NCBI RefSeq assembly: GCF_006151805.1
Contig: NZ_VDDA01000022.1
Location: 1-64,000, forward strand
Length of the DNA: 64,000 nucleotides
Source of the DNA: Methylobacterium terricola
GTDB taxonomy: Bacteria; Pseudomonadota; Alphaproteobacteria; Rhizobiales; Beijerinckiaceae
Direction: 5' to 3'
In this document: in pieces, positions 19,810-28,186 of the stretch
How positions within the stretch are numbered: position 1 is the stretch's first letter
Layout: the number at the start of each line of letters is the position of its first letter
Made by a program: the position numbers and the translations under genes
Notes under the pieces: generated by a model
The model's database searches: none
What the model saw: the letters and a program-made list of their open reading frames with translations, nothing else
Told to the model about the DNA's origin: nothing

Positions 19810-20736
19810 ATGACGACAGCGCCCCGCCCCTATCGCGGCGTCTTCCCCGTCGCCCCGACGATCTTCCACGACGACGGCACCCTCGACCTCGACGGCCAGC
19901 GCCGGGCGATCGACTTCATGATCGAGGCCGGCTCGAACGGCCTGTGCATCCTCGCCAACTTCTCCGAGCAGTTCGTGCTCACCGATGCCGAGCGCGACGA
20001 GGTGATGACGGCCGTGCTGACGCACGTCGCCGGCCGTGTGCCGGTGATCGTCACCACCACGCATTTCGCCACCCATATCTGCGCCGAGCGCTCGCGGCGG
20101 GCGCAGGACCTGGGTGCCGCCATGGTGATGATCATGCCGCCCTATCACGGAGCGACGATCCGGGTGACGGAAGCCGGCATCGAGCGCTTCTTCCGGACGG
20201 TCTCGGACGCGATCTCGATCCCGATCATGATCCAGGACGCCCCGGTATCCGGCACGACGCTCTCGGCGGCCTTCCTGGCGCGGCTCGCCCGCGAGGTCGC
20301 GAACGTGTCGTACTTCAAGATCGAGACGGCGCAGGCGGCGGCCAAGCTGCGGACGCTGCTGGAACTCGGCGGCGACGCGATCGAGGGACCGTGGGACGGC
20401 GAGGAGGCGATCACGCTGCTCGCCGACCTCGATGCCGGCGCCACCGGCGCCATGACCGGCGGCGGCTACCCGGACGGCATCCGCCAGATCCTCGACCCCT
20501 ACCTCACCGGGCGCCGGGACGAGGCGGTGCAGGCCTATGGCCGCTGGCTGCCGCTGATCAACTACGAGAACCGCCAGACCGGGCTTGCCGCGGCCAAGAT
20601 CCTGATGAAGGAGGGCGGCATCATCCGGTCGGATGCGCTGCGTGCGCCCCTCGAGCCGGTCCATCCGGCGACCCGGGCCGGGCTGATCGAGATCGCCGGG
20701 AGCCTCGACGCGGCGGTGTTGCGCTGGGGGCGGTGA
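19810..20736 (+). CDS. DHDPS-family lyase, probable 2-keto-3-deoxy-L-arabinonate dehydratase
   Basis: A 308-residue class I aldolase-fold enzyme with Schiff-base lysine Lys170 in SYFKIET. From memory it resembles the Azospirillum L-2-keto-3-deoxyarabonate dehydratase closely (YRGVFPVAPTIFH, LDLDGQRRAIDFMIEAGS, GLCILANFSEQFVL, MIMPPYHGAT, EGPWDGEEAITLLADL), which converts the sugar acid to alpha-ketoglutarate semialdehyde. No other pentose-oxidation genes are nearby, so the physiological substrate remains open. A GAGGAGACAAGCC ribosome site precedes the ATG. It is co-directional with the GntR gene and followed by a hairpin. Confidence 0.8.
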   Translation: MTTAPRPYRGVFPVAPTIFHDDGTLDLDGQRRAIDFMIEAGSNGLCILANFSEQFVLTDAERDEVMTAVLTHVAGRVPVIVTTTHFATHICAERSRRAQDLGAAMVMIMPPYHGATIRVTEAGIERFFRTVSDAISIPIMIQDAPVSGTTLSAAFLARLAREVANVSYFKIETAQAAAKLRTLLELGGDAIEGPWDGEEAITLLADLDAGATGAMTGGGYPDGIRQILDPYLTGRRDEAVQAYGRWLPLINYENRQTGLAAAKILMKEGGIIRSDALRAPLEPVHPATRAGLIEIAGSLDAAVLRWGR

Positions 20737-20798
20737 TCGGCAGGCGCGAGGAGCGGGCTTCAGCTCGCCCTCTCCGTCGCCCGCACCGGCCTGGCGTC

Positions 20799-20833
20799 GA
20801 GACCGGAGGCCGCTCTCGGCACCCTCCGGTCTC
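20799..20833. terminator. Bidirectional hairpin between convergent genes
   Basis: GAGACCGGAGG (20799-20809) and CCTCCGGTCTC (20823-20833) form a perfect 11-bp stem with a 13-nt loop. It sits between the convergent dehydratase (+) and acyl-CoA dehydrogenase (-) genes, the expected place for a shared terminator. There is no clear run of T on either side, so efficiency is uncertain. Confidence 0.6.
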
Positions 20834-20879
20834 GGACGGGACGGTTCCAGCCCGGAGATGAGCCGGACCCGCCTCGCGA

Positions 20880-22028
20880 TCAGGCGGCGATCAGCCCGCC
20901 CATCCGGGCGACGCGGCCGAGATGGTGGTCGGCGTCGCCGAACAGCTGGTCGATCATCGTGACCCGCTTAAAGTAGTGGCCGACGCTGTACTCCATCGTC
21001 ACCCCGACGCCGCCATGGAGCTGCACCGCACCCTGGCCGACGATGCGGCCGGAGCGGCCGATCTGCACCTTGGCGCCGGCGATGGCGCGGGCGCGCTCTT
21101 CCGCATCGTCCTCGCCCGCCATCATGGTAGCGAGGAAGGCCATCGAGCGGGCCTGCTCCAGGGCGATGAACATGTCGGCGGCCCGGTGCTGGAGCACCTG
21201 GAACGAGCCGATCGTCACCCCGAACTGCTTGCGGGTCTTCAGGTACTCGACCGTCAGGGTGTGCATCCGGTCCATCGCGCCGACGGCCTCGGCGCAGAGC
21301 GCGGCGATCGCCTCGTCGGTCACCCGCTCGATCACCGGCAGGCCGCCCGCGGGATCGCCGATCACCGCGTCGGCCCCGACGCGCACTGAGGACAGCGACA
21401 CCTCGGCCGCCCGCATCCCGTCCTGGGTCGGGTAGCCGCGGCGGGACACGCCCTCCGCATTGGCCTCGACCAGGAACAGGCCGATGCCGTCACGGTCGCG
21501 CCGGGAGCCTGCGGTGCGGGCCGAGACGATCAGCCGGTCGGCGCTGTCGCCGTGCAGGACCAGGGACTTCTCGCCCTCCAGCACCCACGCATCGCCGTCG
21601 CGGCGCGCGGTGACCCCGACGTCGTTGAGATCGTAGCGGGCCTGGCGCTCGGCATGCGCGAGGGCGTAGCGGGTCTCGCCGGCGATCAGGCCGGGGAGCC
21701 ATTCGGCGCGCTGCTCGGGGCTCGCCGCGTGGCGCAGCACGCCGCCGGCGAGCACGACCGTGGCGAGGTAGGGTTCGAGCGCCAGCGCGCCGCCGAACGC
21801 CTCCATGACGATCATCGTCTCGACCGGCCCGCCGCCGATGCCGCCATCCTCTTCCGAGAACGGCACCGCGAGCAGGCCCTGCTCGGCGTAAGCCGACCAC
21901 ATCGCCGTCGCGAAGCCCTCGGGTTCCTTGCCGTAGCGCTTGCGGGATTCGAAGTCGTAGCGGTCGGCGAGGAGGCGCTCGACGCTGTCCTTGAGAAGGC
22001 GCTGCTCCTCGCTCAGATCGAAATCCAT
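20880..22028 (-). CDS. Acyl-CoA dehydrogenase (small-type partner)
   Basis: A 382-residue acyl-CoA dehydrogenase: N-terminal helical domain from MDFDLSEEQRLLKDSVERLL, beta-domain with LAHAERQARYDLNDVGVTA and GEKSLVLHGDSADRLIVSA, and C-terminal helical domain with LKTRKQFGVTIGSFQVLQHR and LHGGVGVTMEYSVGHYFKR. It oxidises acyl-CoA thioesters with FAD. The ATG at 22028 begins the family consensus. The C-terminus lacks the usual YEGT-type glutamate segment; together with the second dehydrogenase 248 bp upstream this suggests a heteromeric enzyme. It is the last gene of the leftward catabolic cluster. Confidence 0.88.
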   Translation of the reverse strand: MDFDLSEEQRLLKDSVERLLADRYDFESRKRYGKEPEGFATAMWSAYAEQGLLAVPFSEEDGGIGGGPVETMIVMEAFGGALALEPYLATVVLAGGVLRHAASPEQRAEWLPGLIAGETRYALAHAERQARYDLNDVGVTARRDGDAWVLEGEKSLVLHGDSADRLIVSARTAGSRRDRDGIGLFLVEANAEGVSRRGYPTQDGMRAAEVSLSSVRVGADAVIGDPAGGLPVIERVTDEAIAALCAEAVGAMDRMHTLTVEYLKTRKQFGVTIGSFQVLQHRAADMFIALEQARSMAFLATMMAGEDDAEERARAIAGAKVQIGRSGRIVGQGAVQLHGGVGVTMEYSVGHYFKRVTMIDQLFGDADHHLGRVARMGGLIAA

Positions 22029-22276
22029 CGATGTATGTTCCTGGTCGATCGGGGGCCGGCCGCACGGCCGAACGGTCTGGCTCCCCTGTCCCGGGCCCAT
22101 GCAGCGTCAGCGGAATGCGATCCGGGATCCAGCACAAGACTCGCGACGCGTCCGATCGTCGGCGACGGTGCAACGAGCAGAGCCGCGTCGCGGCACATCT
22201 TACGGCTGGTTCCCGGATCTCGTTCCACTTCGTTTCAGTCGTCCGGGACAGGGGGAGCGAGCGAGAAATCCGAGGG

Positions 22277-23485
22277 CTACAGCCCCAGGATCGCCTTCGC
22301 GATGATGTTCTTCTGGATCTCGTTCGAGCCGCCGTAGATCGAGATCTTTCGCCAGTTGAAGTAGGTCGGTGCGGCGGGACCGGCCCAGTCGGGACCGACC
22401 GGCGGCTCGTTGCTCAAGGCCTCGTCGCCCTCGTCCTCCGGGACGTATGGAAGCGCGTAGGGCCCGACGACCTCCAGCAGCAATTCGGTCGTCGCCTGCT
22501 GGATCTCCGAGCCCTTGATCTTGAGGATCGAGGAGGCCGGATCGGGCTTGCCCTTCTCGCGGGTGCGCTCGGCCGCGACGACGCGCAGCTGCGTCATCTC
22601 GAGCGCCTTCAGCTCGATCTCGAGCGCCGCCAGCTTCTCGCGGAAGCGCGGGTTCTCCAGGATCGGCGTGTCGCCGACCCGCTCGAGCGCCGCCAGCTCC
22701 TTCAGGCGCCGGATGCGCTGCTTGGAGACGCCGACCCGGGCGATGTTGGTGCGTTCGTTGCCGAGCAGGAACTTGGCGTAGTCCCAGCCCTTGTTCTCCT
22801 GGCCGACCAGGTTCTCGACCGGCACCTTCACGTCGTCGAAGAAGACCTCGTTGACCTCGTGTCCGCCGTCGATGGTCTGGATCGGCCGCACGGTGATGCC
22901 GGGCGTCTTCATGTCGATGAGGAGGAAGCTGATGCCCTCCTGCTTCTTCACGGTGGCGTCGGTCCGCACCAGGCAGAAGATCCAGTCGGCGTACTGGCCG
23001 AGCGTGGTCCAGGTCTTCTGACCGTTGACGATGTAGTGGTCGCCCTCGCGCACGGCCTTGGTCTTGAGCGAGGCGAGGTCGGAGCCGGAGCCCGGCTCGG
23101 AGAAGCCCTGGCACCACCAATCGTCGAGATTGGCGATGCGCGGCAGGAAGTGCTTCTTCTGGTCGTCGTTGCCGAACTGGGCGATCACCGGACCGACCAT
23201 ATAGACGCCGAATTGCAGCGGCGACGGCGCCGGGAAGCTCTGGAGCTCGTCCAGGAAGATGTACTGGCGCACCGGATCCCAGCCGGTGCCGCCCCATTCG
23301 ACGGGCCAGTTCGGCACCGCCCAGCCCTTCGTGTTGAGGATCTTCTGCCAGGTGACGATGTCGTCCTTCGACGGATGGCGCCCGTCGATCATCTTCTGGC
23401 GGATCTCTTGCGGCAGGTTGTCCTGGAAGAAGCTGCGGACTTCCTGGCGGAAGGCGCGCTCCTCGGGGGTGAAGCGAAGGTCCAT
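22277..23485 (-). CDS. Acyl-CoA dehydrogenase (large-type partner)
   Basis: A 402-residue acyl-CoA dehydrogenase with NWPVEWGGTGWDPVRQYIF, WCQGFSEPGSGSDLASLKTKA, GQKTWTTLGQYADWIFCLVR and a C-terminal WRKISIYGGSNEIQKNIIAK. The position of the classic catalytic glutamate (YEGT) is Gly here (YGGS), as in several branched or sterol-type dehydrogenases where the base lies elsewhere. The ATG at 23485 has a GAGGAGG site. Flanked by a long inverted repeat upstream and the second dehydrogenase downstream; probably acts on branched or cyclic acyl-CoA. Substrate unproven. Confidence 0.9.
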   Translation of the reverse strand: MDLRFTPEERAFRQEVRSFFQDNLPQEIRQKMIDGRHPSKDDIVTWQKILNTKGWAVPNWPVEWGGTGWDPVRQYIFLDELQSFPAPSPLQFGVYMVGPVIAQFGNDDQKKHFLPRIANLDDWWCQGFSEPGSGSDLASLKTKAVREGDHYIVNGQKTWTTLGQYADWIFCLVRTDATVKKQEGISFLLIDMKTPGITVRPIQTIDGGHEVNEVFFDDVKVPVENLVGQENKGWDYAKFLLGNERTNIARVGVSKQRIRRLKELAALERVGDTPILENPRFREKLAALEIELKALEMTQLRVVAAERTREKGKPDPASSILKIKGSEIQQATTELLLEVVGPYALPYVPEDEGDEALSNEPPVGPDWAGPAAPTYFNWRKISIYGGSNEIQKNIIAKAILGL

Positions 23486-23535
23486 GGATGCCTCCTCGGG
23501 AGGTGATTTGCTCGTGTCAGTCTGGCTCGACGCTT

Positions 23536-23712
23536 GAACCCTCCCCCCTCTGCGGGGGAGGGTGGCCCCTGCGTCAGCAGGGGCCGGGAGAGGGACAGCG
23601 CGACGGTGAAGGATGTGGCGCCCTTCAGAACGGTTCCGCCTTGTCCGGCAGCGGCGTCCCCTCTCCCGCCCGGCTCCGCCGGGCACCCTCCCCCGCAGAG
23701 GGGGGAGGGTTC
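23536..23712. repeat. Long imperfect inverted repeat between fadJ-like and acyl-CoA dehydrogenase genes
   Basis: Two arms of about 60 bp (23536-23596 and 23656-23712) are near reverse complements. The outer part of each arm is itself a hairpin, CCCTCCCCCCTCTGCGGGGG and its complement. The inner parts share GGGAGAGGG(G)AC, but carry different small palindromes (GGCCCCTG/CAGGGGCC against CCCGG/CCGGG). It lies between two co-directional genes. It may be a dispersed intergenic palindromic element or a strong attenuating or mRNA-stabilising structure. Confidence 0.75.
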
Positions 23713-23721
23713 GCAAGCGCG

Positions 23722-25827
23722 CTACAGGTCCTTGAAGCCTTTGCCTTCCGCGGCCAGCCGCTCCAGCAGCGCCGACGGCTTGAACGCGTCGCCGTACTCG
23801 GCCTGGTAGGCGCGCAGGCGCTCCAGAACCTTGGGCAGGCCGATCGTGTCGGCCCAGAACATCGGGCCGCCGCGATAGACCGGCCAGCCGTAGCCGTTGA
23901 TCCACACGATATCGATGTCGGAGGCCCGGATCGCCTTGCCCTCTTCCAGGATCTTCGCGCCCTCGTTGACCATCGGGTAGAGGCAGCGCTCCAGGATCTC
24001 CTGGTCGGTCGCATCCTTCCGTGCCACGCCCTGGCGCTCGGCGACCGTCGCGATGATCTCCTCGGTGACCTTGGACGGGGTCGCCTTGCGCTTGGCGTCG
24101 TAGTCGTAGAAGCCGGCGCTGGTCTTCTGGCCGCGTCGGTCCTGCTCGCAGAGCAGGTCGCGCACGCTCTCGGACTTGTTGGTCTCCCGGCTCCAGCCGA
24201 TGTCGAGGCCGGCGAGGTCGCTCATCGTGAACGGTCCCATCGGCAGGCCGAACTCGTAGATCACCCGGTCGACGTCCCAGGGGGTGACGCCCTCGAGGAT
24301 CAGGCGGTTGGCCTCGCGCTGGCGCTCCGCCAGCATCCGGTTGCCGACGAAGCCGTGGCAGACGCCCACCAGCACCGGGATCTTGCCGACCTTGCGGCCG
24401 ATCTGCATCGCCGTGGCGATGACGTCCTTCGCCGTCTTCTCGCCGCGCACGACTTCCAGCAGGCGCATGACGTTGGCCGGCGAGAAGAAGTGCATGCCGA
24501 TCACGTCGGCCGGGCGATGGGTCATCGCCGCGATGGCGTCGATATCGAGATAGGAGGTGTTGGACGCCAGGATCGCGCCGGGCTTGGCGATGGTGTCGAG
24601 CTTGGAGAAGATCTCCTTCTTGATCCCCATATCCTCGAACACGGCCTCGATGATGAGGTCGCACTCGGCGAGCCGTTCCAGCTCCAGGGTATCGCTGAGG
24701 AGGCCCATACGGGTCTCGACGTCCTCAGCCTTCAGGCGGCCCTTCTTGGCGGTGTTCTCGTAGTTGGTGCGGATGGTCTTGAGGCCGCGGTCGAGCGCCT
24801 CGCGCTTCGTCTCGACGATCGTCACCGGGATACCGGCATTCAAGAAGTTCATCGAGATGCCGCCGCCCATCGTGCCGGCACCGATCACGCCGACGCGGGC
24901 GATCGGGCGGGCGGGCGTGTCGTCCGGCACGTCCGGGATCTTGGCGGCCTGGCGCTCGGCGAAGAACACGTAGCGCTGTGCCGCCGACTGGGTGCCAGTG
25001 ACGAGTTTCTGGAATTCCGCCCGCTCGAAGGCCATCCCCTCGTCGAAGGGCAGCCGGCAGGCCGCCTCGATGCAGGCGATGCAGGCCTCCGGCGCCTCGA
25101 AGCCGCGGGTCTTGCGGGAATTCTCATCGCGAAAAGCCGCGAACAGGCCGGGATCGTCGCGGCCTTCCGCGATCTTGTCGTCGCGGTCGCGGATCTTGGT
25201 GAGCGGCCGCCCCTCCGCCACCACCCGCTCGGCGAAGGCGACCGCGTGGGCGCGCAAGCCATCCTCCGGCGCCAGTTCGTCGATCAGCCCCATCCCGGCC
25301 GCCGCCTTGGCGCCGATCGGCGAACCGCCGACGATCACCTCGAGCGCCTTGCGCGGCCCGACCACCCGCGGCAGGCGCTGGGTGCCGCCGGCGCCGGGCA
25401 GGATGCCGAGCTTGACCTCGGGCAGGCCGACCTTGGCGGACGGCACCGCCACCCGGTAATGGCAGGCGAGCGCGGTCTCGAGCCCGCCGCCGAGCGCGTT
25501 GCCGTGAATCGCCGCGACGACCGGCTTGCCCACCGCCTCGATGCGGTTGAGCAGCTCCGGCAGGCCGATGCCGCTCTGCGGCTTGCCGAACTCGGTGATG
25601 TCGGCCCCGGCCGAGAACATCCGGCCGCCGCCGATCAGCACGATCGCCTTCACGGCGGGATCGGCCTCCGCGGCCTCGATCGCCGCCAGGATGCCCTGGC
25701 GCAGGCCCGAGCCCAGCGCGTTCACCGGGCCGGATTGCAGCGTCAGCACCGCGACCGCGCCCTCGCGGGCGGTCGCGACGACGTTGTCGTTGGTGGGCTT
25801 ACCTTGGGCGTTCGCGTCTTGCGCCAT
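23722..25827 (-). CDS. fadJ: Bifunctional enoyl-CoA hydratase / 3-hydroxyacyl-CoA dehydrogenase
   Basis: A 701-residue FadJ/FadB-type multifunctional beta-oxidation enzyme. The N-terminal crotonase domain has [19 protein letters not shown] with Glu117 and Glu137 (GLPEVKLG) as hydratase acids. The NAD-binding domain starts at [12 protein letters not shown] (about 314), with catalytic His446 in [15 protein letters not shown], and the C-terminal domain has GFVGNRML and [15 protein letters not shown]. The ATG at 25827 ([10 protein letters not shown]) was chosen; an upstream ATG at 25881 would add 18 residues. The gene follows the thiolase by 77 bp, forming a fatty-acid-oxidation pair. Confidence 0.93.
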   Translation of the reverse strand: MAQDANAQGKPTNDNVVATAREGAVAVLTLQSGPVNALGSGLRQGILAAIEAAEADPAVKAIVLIGGGRMFSAGADITEFGKPQSGIGLPELLNRIEAVGKPVVAAIHGNALGGGLETALACHYRVAVPSAKVGLPEVKLGILPGAGGTQRLPRVVGPRKALEVIVGGSPIGAKAAAGMGLIDELAPEDGLRAHAVAFAERVVAEGRPLTKIRDRDDKIAEGRDDPGLFAAFRDENSRKTRGFEAPEACIACIEAACRLPFDEGMAFERAEFQKLVTGTQSAAQRYVFFAERQAAKIPDVPDDTPARPIARVGVIGAGTMGGGISMNFLNAGIPVTIVETKREALDRGLKTIRTNYENTAKKGRLKAEDVETRMGLLSDTLELERLAECDLIIEAVFEDMGIKKEIFSKLDTIAKPGAILASNTSYLDIDAIAAMTHRPADVIGMHFFSPANVMRLLEVVRGEKTAKDVIATAMQIGRKVGKIPVLVGVCHGFVGNRMLAERQREANRLILEGVTPWDVDRVIYEFGLPMGPFTMSDLAGLDIGWSRETNKSESVRDLLCEQDRRGQKTSAGFYDYDAKRKATPSKVTEEIIATVAERQGVARKDATDQEILERCLYPMVNEGAKILEEGKAIRASDIDIVWINGYGWPVYRGGPMFWADTIGLPKVLERLRAYQAEYGDAFKPSALLERLAAEGKGFKDL

Positions 25828-25904
25828 GGTCGGCTTCGTCCCTCTGCCGGCGTCCTCCGGGCGCCTCTTGGCGGGCGCCGTCATGAGCCGGGATGGTGGC
25901 AGGT

Positions 25905-27107
25905 TCAGTAGATCTCGAACAGGCCCGCGGCGCCCATGCCGCCGCCGACGCACATCGTGACCACGCCGTACTTGGCGCCGCGCCGGCGGCCTTCCAGCAG
26001 GATGTGCCCGGTCATCCGCGCGCCCGACATGCCGTAGGGATGCCCGATCGAGATCGCGCCGCCATTGACGTTCAGGCGCTCGTCCGGGATGCCGAGCCGG
26101 TCGCGGCAATACAGCACCTGGCTGGCGAAGGCCTCGTTCAGCTCCCACAGGTCGATGTCGTCGACCGTCAAGCCGGCTTGAGCGAGGAGCTTCGGCACCG
26201 CGAAGACCGGGCCGATGCCCATCTCGTCCGGGTTGCAGCCGGCCACCGCCATGCCGCGATAGGCGCCGAGCGGTTGCAGGCCCCGGCGCTCGGCCTCGCG
26301 GGCCTCCATCAGCACGACCGCCGCCGCCCCGTCCGAGAGCTGGCTGGCATTGCCGGCGGTGATGAACCGGCCTTCCGCGATCCGCTGGCCGTCCTTGAAC
26401 ACGGGCTTGAGGCCTTGAAGGTCCTCGAGCTTGGTCTGGGGCCGGTTGCCCTCGTCCTGCGAGAGCGTGATCTCCTTGTGCGAGACCGCCCCGGTCGCCT
26501 TGTCGACGACCGCCATACGGGCCGCCATCGGCACGATCTCGTCGGCGAACAGGTTCTCGGCCTGCGCCCGGGCCGTGCGCTGCTGCGAGTGCAGGGCATA
26601 CGAATCCTGCGCCTCGCGGCTGATACGATAGCGCTCGGCCACGTTCTCGGCGGTCTCGATCATCGTCATGTAGATCGCCGGGACGTGCTCGACGAGCCAC
26701 GGATCCTGCGCCCGGAACCGGTTGATCTTGTCGTTCTGGACGAGCGAGATCGATTCGAGGCCGCCGCCCACCGCGACGTCGAGCCCGTCCGAGATGATCT
26801 CCTTCGCCGCGGTGGCGATCGCCATCAGGCCCGAGGCGCATTGCCGGTCGAGGCTCATGCCGGCGACGGTCTCGGGGAGGCCGGCGCGCAACGCCGCCTG
26901 GCGGGCGATGTTGCTGCCGGTGGCGCCCTGCTGGAGCGCGGCGCCGATCACCACGTCGCCGATCTCGGCCGGATCGATGCCGGCGCGCTGGACCGCGTGC
27001 GCGATGGCGTGGCCGCCGAGCGCCTGGGCCTGCGTGTCGTTGAAGGCGCCCCGATAGGCCTTGCCGATGGGGGTGCGCGCGGTGGCGACGATGACGGCTT
27101 CCCGCAT
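25905..27107 (-). CDS. Acetyl-CoA C-acyltransferase (thiolase)
   Basis: A 400-residue thiolase catalysing CoA-dependent cleavage of 3-ketoacyl-CoA. The acyl-enzyme cysteine is Cys90 in [17 protein letters not shown], the His of [16 protein letters not shown] and the C-terminal Cys in [10 protein letters not shown] complete the active site. The ATG at 27107 is 8 nt after GGAGG; a GTG immediately before it is in frame and equally reachable. Upstream of the fadJ-like gene and divergent from the SDR gene across 244 bp, which includes two palindromes. A degradative role is inferred from the cluster. Confidence 0.93.
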   Translation of the reverse strand: MREAVIVATARTPIGKAYRGAFNDTQAQALGGHAIAHAVQRAGIDPAEIGDVVIGAALQQGATGSNIARQAALRAGLPETVAGMSLDRQCASGLMAIATAAKEIISDGLDVAVGGGLESISLVQNDKINRFRAQDPWLVEHVPAIYMTMIETAENVAERYRISREAQDSYALHSQQRTARAQAENLFADEIVPMAARMAVVDKATGAVSHKEITLSQDEGNRPQTKLEDLQGLKPVFKDGQRIAEGRFITAGNASQLSDGAAAVVLMEAREAERRGLQPLGAYRGMAVAGCNPDEMGIGPVFAVPKLLAQAGLTVDDIDLWELNEAFASQVLYCRDRLGIPDERLNVNGGAISIGHPYGMSGARMTGHILLEGRRRGAKYGVVTMCVGGGMGAAGLFEIY

Positions 27108-27256
27108 CACGGTTTCCTCCGACCGCCCCGTCCGCCGCTCTGTCGGCGGGGCGGGGTTCTGCCTCATTATCGGGGATCGGGTATGGAGCCGCAAGGCCTC
27201 CGGAACCCAGGTCCGGACCTACGGCGGCGCCCCGGTCCTGCCCTCCCCACGGCCGC

Positions 27257-27268
27257 GTTTTCGAAAAC
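27257..27268. promoter_or_regulatory. Perfect 12-bp palindrome in the divergent thiolase/SDR promoter region
   Basis: GTTTTCGAAAAC is self-complementary and AT-rich compared with its surroundings. It lies 150 bp before the thiolase start and 84 bp before the SDR start, so a TetR-like acyl-CoA-responsive repressor could use it to control both sides. No regulator gene is linked; this is inference from position and symmetry. Confidence 0.45.
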
Positions 27269-27304
27269 ACGGCTTGCTTAATCGCCATACAGGGCTAAGG
27301 TCGG

Positions 27305-27328
27305 GCCAAAAGCAAGGCCTGTTTTGGC
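27305..27328. promoter_or_regulatory. Inverted repeat in the SDR leader
   Basis: GCCAAAA (27305-27311) and TTTTGGC (27322-27328) are a perfect 7-bp inverted repeat with a 10-nt spacer, ending 23 bp before the SDR start codon. It could be a second operator half-site pair or an RNA hairpin in the 5' leader. Confidence 0.4.
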
Positions 27329-27351
27329 AGCGCCGACAGGAGGGACGCCGC

Positions 27352-28125
27352 ATGCAGACGCCGCTCTTCGACCTCACCGGTCGCGTTGCGATCGTCACCG
27401 GCTCGTCGCGGGGCATCGGCCGCGCCATCGCCGAGCGCCTGGCCGAGCACGGGGCCCGGGTCGTCGTCTCGTCGCGCAAGGCGGAGGCCTGCGCGGCGGT
27501 GGCCGAGGCGATCAACGCCCGCCACGGCGAGGAGCGGGCCGTGGTGATCCCGGCCAGCATCTCGTCGAAATCCGACCTGGAGCGCCTGGCGAAGGGCACC
27601 GAGGACCGCTTCGGCCGCATCGACACGGTGGTCTGCAACGCCGCCTCGAACCCGTATTACGGCCCGATGAGCGGGATCTCGGACGATCAGTTCCGCAAGA
27701 TCCTCGACAACAACGTCATCGCCGGCCACTGGCTGATCGGCTTCTGCGCGCCCGGCATGATCGCCCGCAAGGACGGCGCGATCATCCTGGTCTCGTCGGT
27801 CGGCGGCCTGAAGGGCTCGGGCGTGATCGGCGCCTACAACGTCTCGAAGGCGGCCGACTTCCAGCTCGCCCGCAACCTCGCGGTCGAGCTCGGGCCGCAC
27901 AACGTCCGGGTCAACTGCATCGCGCCGGGGCTGATCCAGACCGATTTCGCCCGTGCCCTGTGGGAGGATCCGACGTCCCGCGCCGCCTACACGGCGCGTA
28001 CGCCCTTGGCCCGCATCGGCCAGCCCGACGAGATCGCCGGCGCCGCCGTGTTTCTGGCCAGCCCGGCCGGCGCGTTCATGACCGGCCAGAGCATCGTGAT
28101 CGACGGCGGCCAGACCATCACCTGA
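27352..28125 (+). CDS. SDR family oxidoreductase (acyl catabolic cluster)
   Basis: A 257-residue classical short-chain dehydrogenase. It has the TGSSRGIG cofactor motif (16-23), CNAASN in place of the usual NNAG, the catalytic Ser148/149, Tyr162 and Lys166 (AYNVSKA), and a C-terminal IVIDGGQTI typical of this group. The ATG at 27352 follows AGGAGGG. It starts the rightward arm of the acyl catabolic cluster and is followed by the ligase gene after 61 bp. It probably oxidises a hydroxyacyl or alcohol intermediate; the substrate cannot be told from sequence. Confidence 0.9.
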   Translation: MQTPLFDLTGRVAIVTGSSRGIGRAIAERLAEHGARVVVSSRKAEACAAVAEAINARHGEERAVVIPASISSKSDLERLAKGTEDRFGRIDTVVCNAASNPYYGPMSGISDDQFRKILDNNVIAGHWLIGFCAPGMIARKDGAIILVSSVGGLKGSGVIGAYNVSKAADFQLARNLAVELGPHNVRVNCIAPGLIQTDFARALWEDPTSRAAYTARTPLARIGQPDEIAGAAVFLASPAGAFMTGQSIVIDGGQTIT

Positions 28126-28186
28126 TGTCCCTCGCCTGATCGTGCCCTTCCCGCCCCGAGAGTCGAAACGAGTCACGAGTGCGCCG

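Noticed and set aside
23722-27288. Very long minus frame suggesting a thiolase-hydratase fusion
   Set aside because: The thiolase is encoded in another frame. The fadJ-like protein begins at its own ATG with a normal N-terminus.
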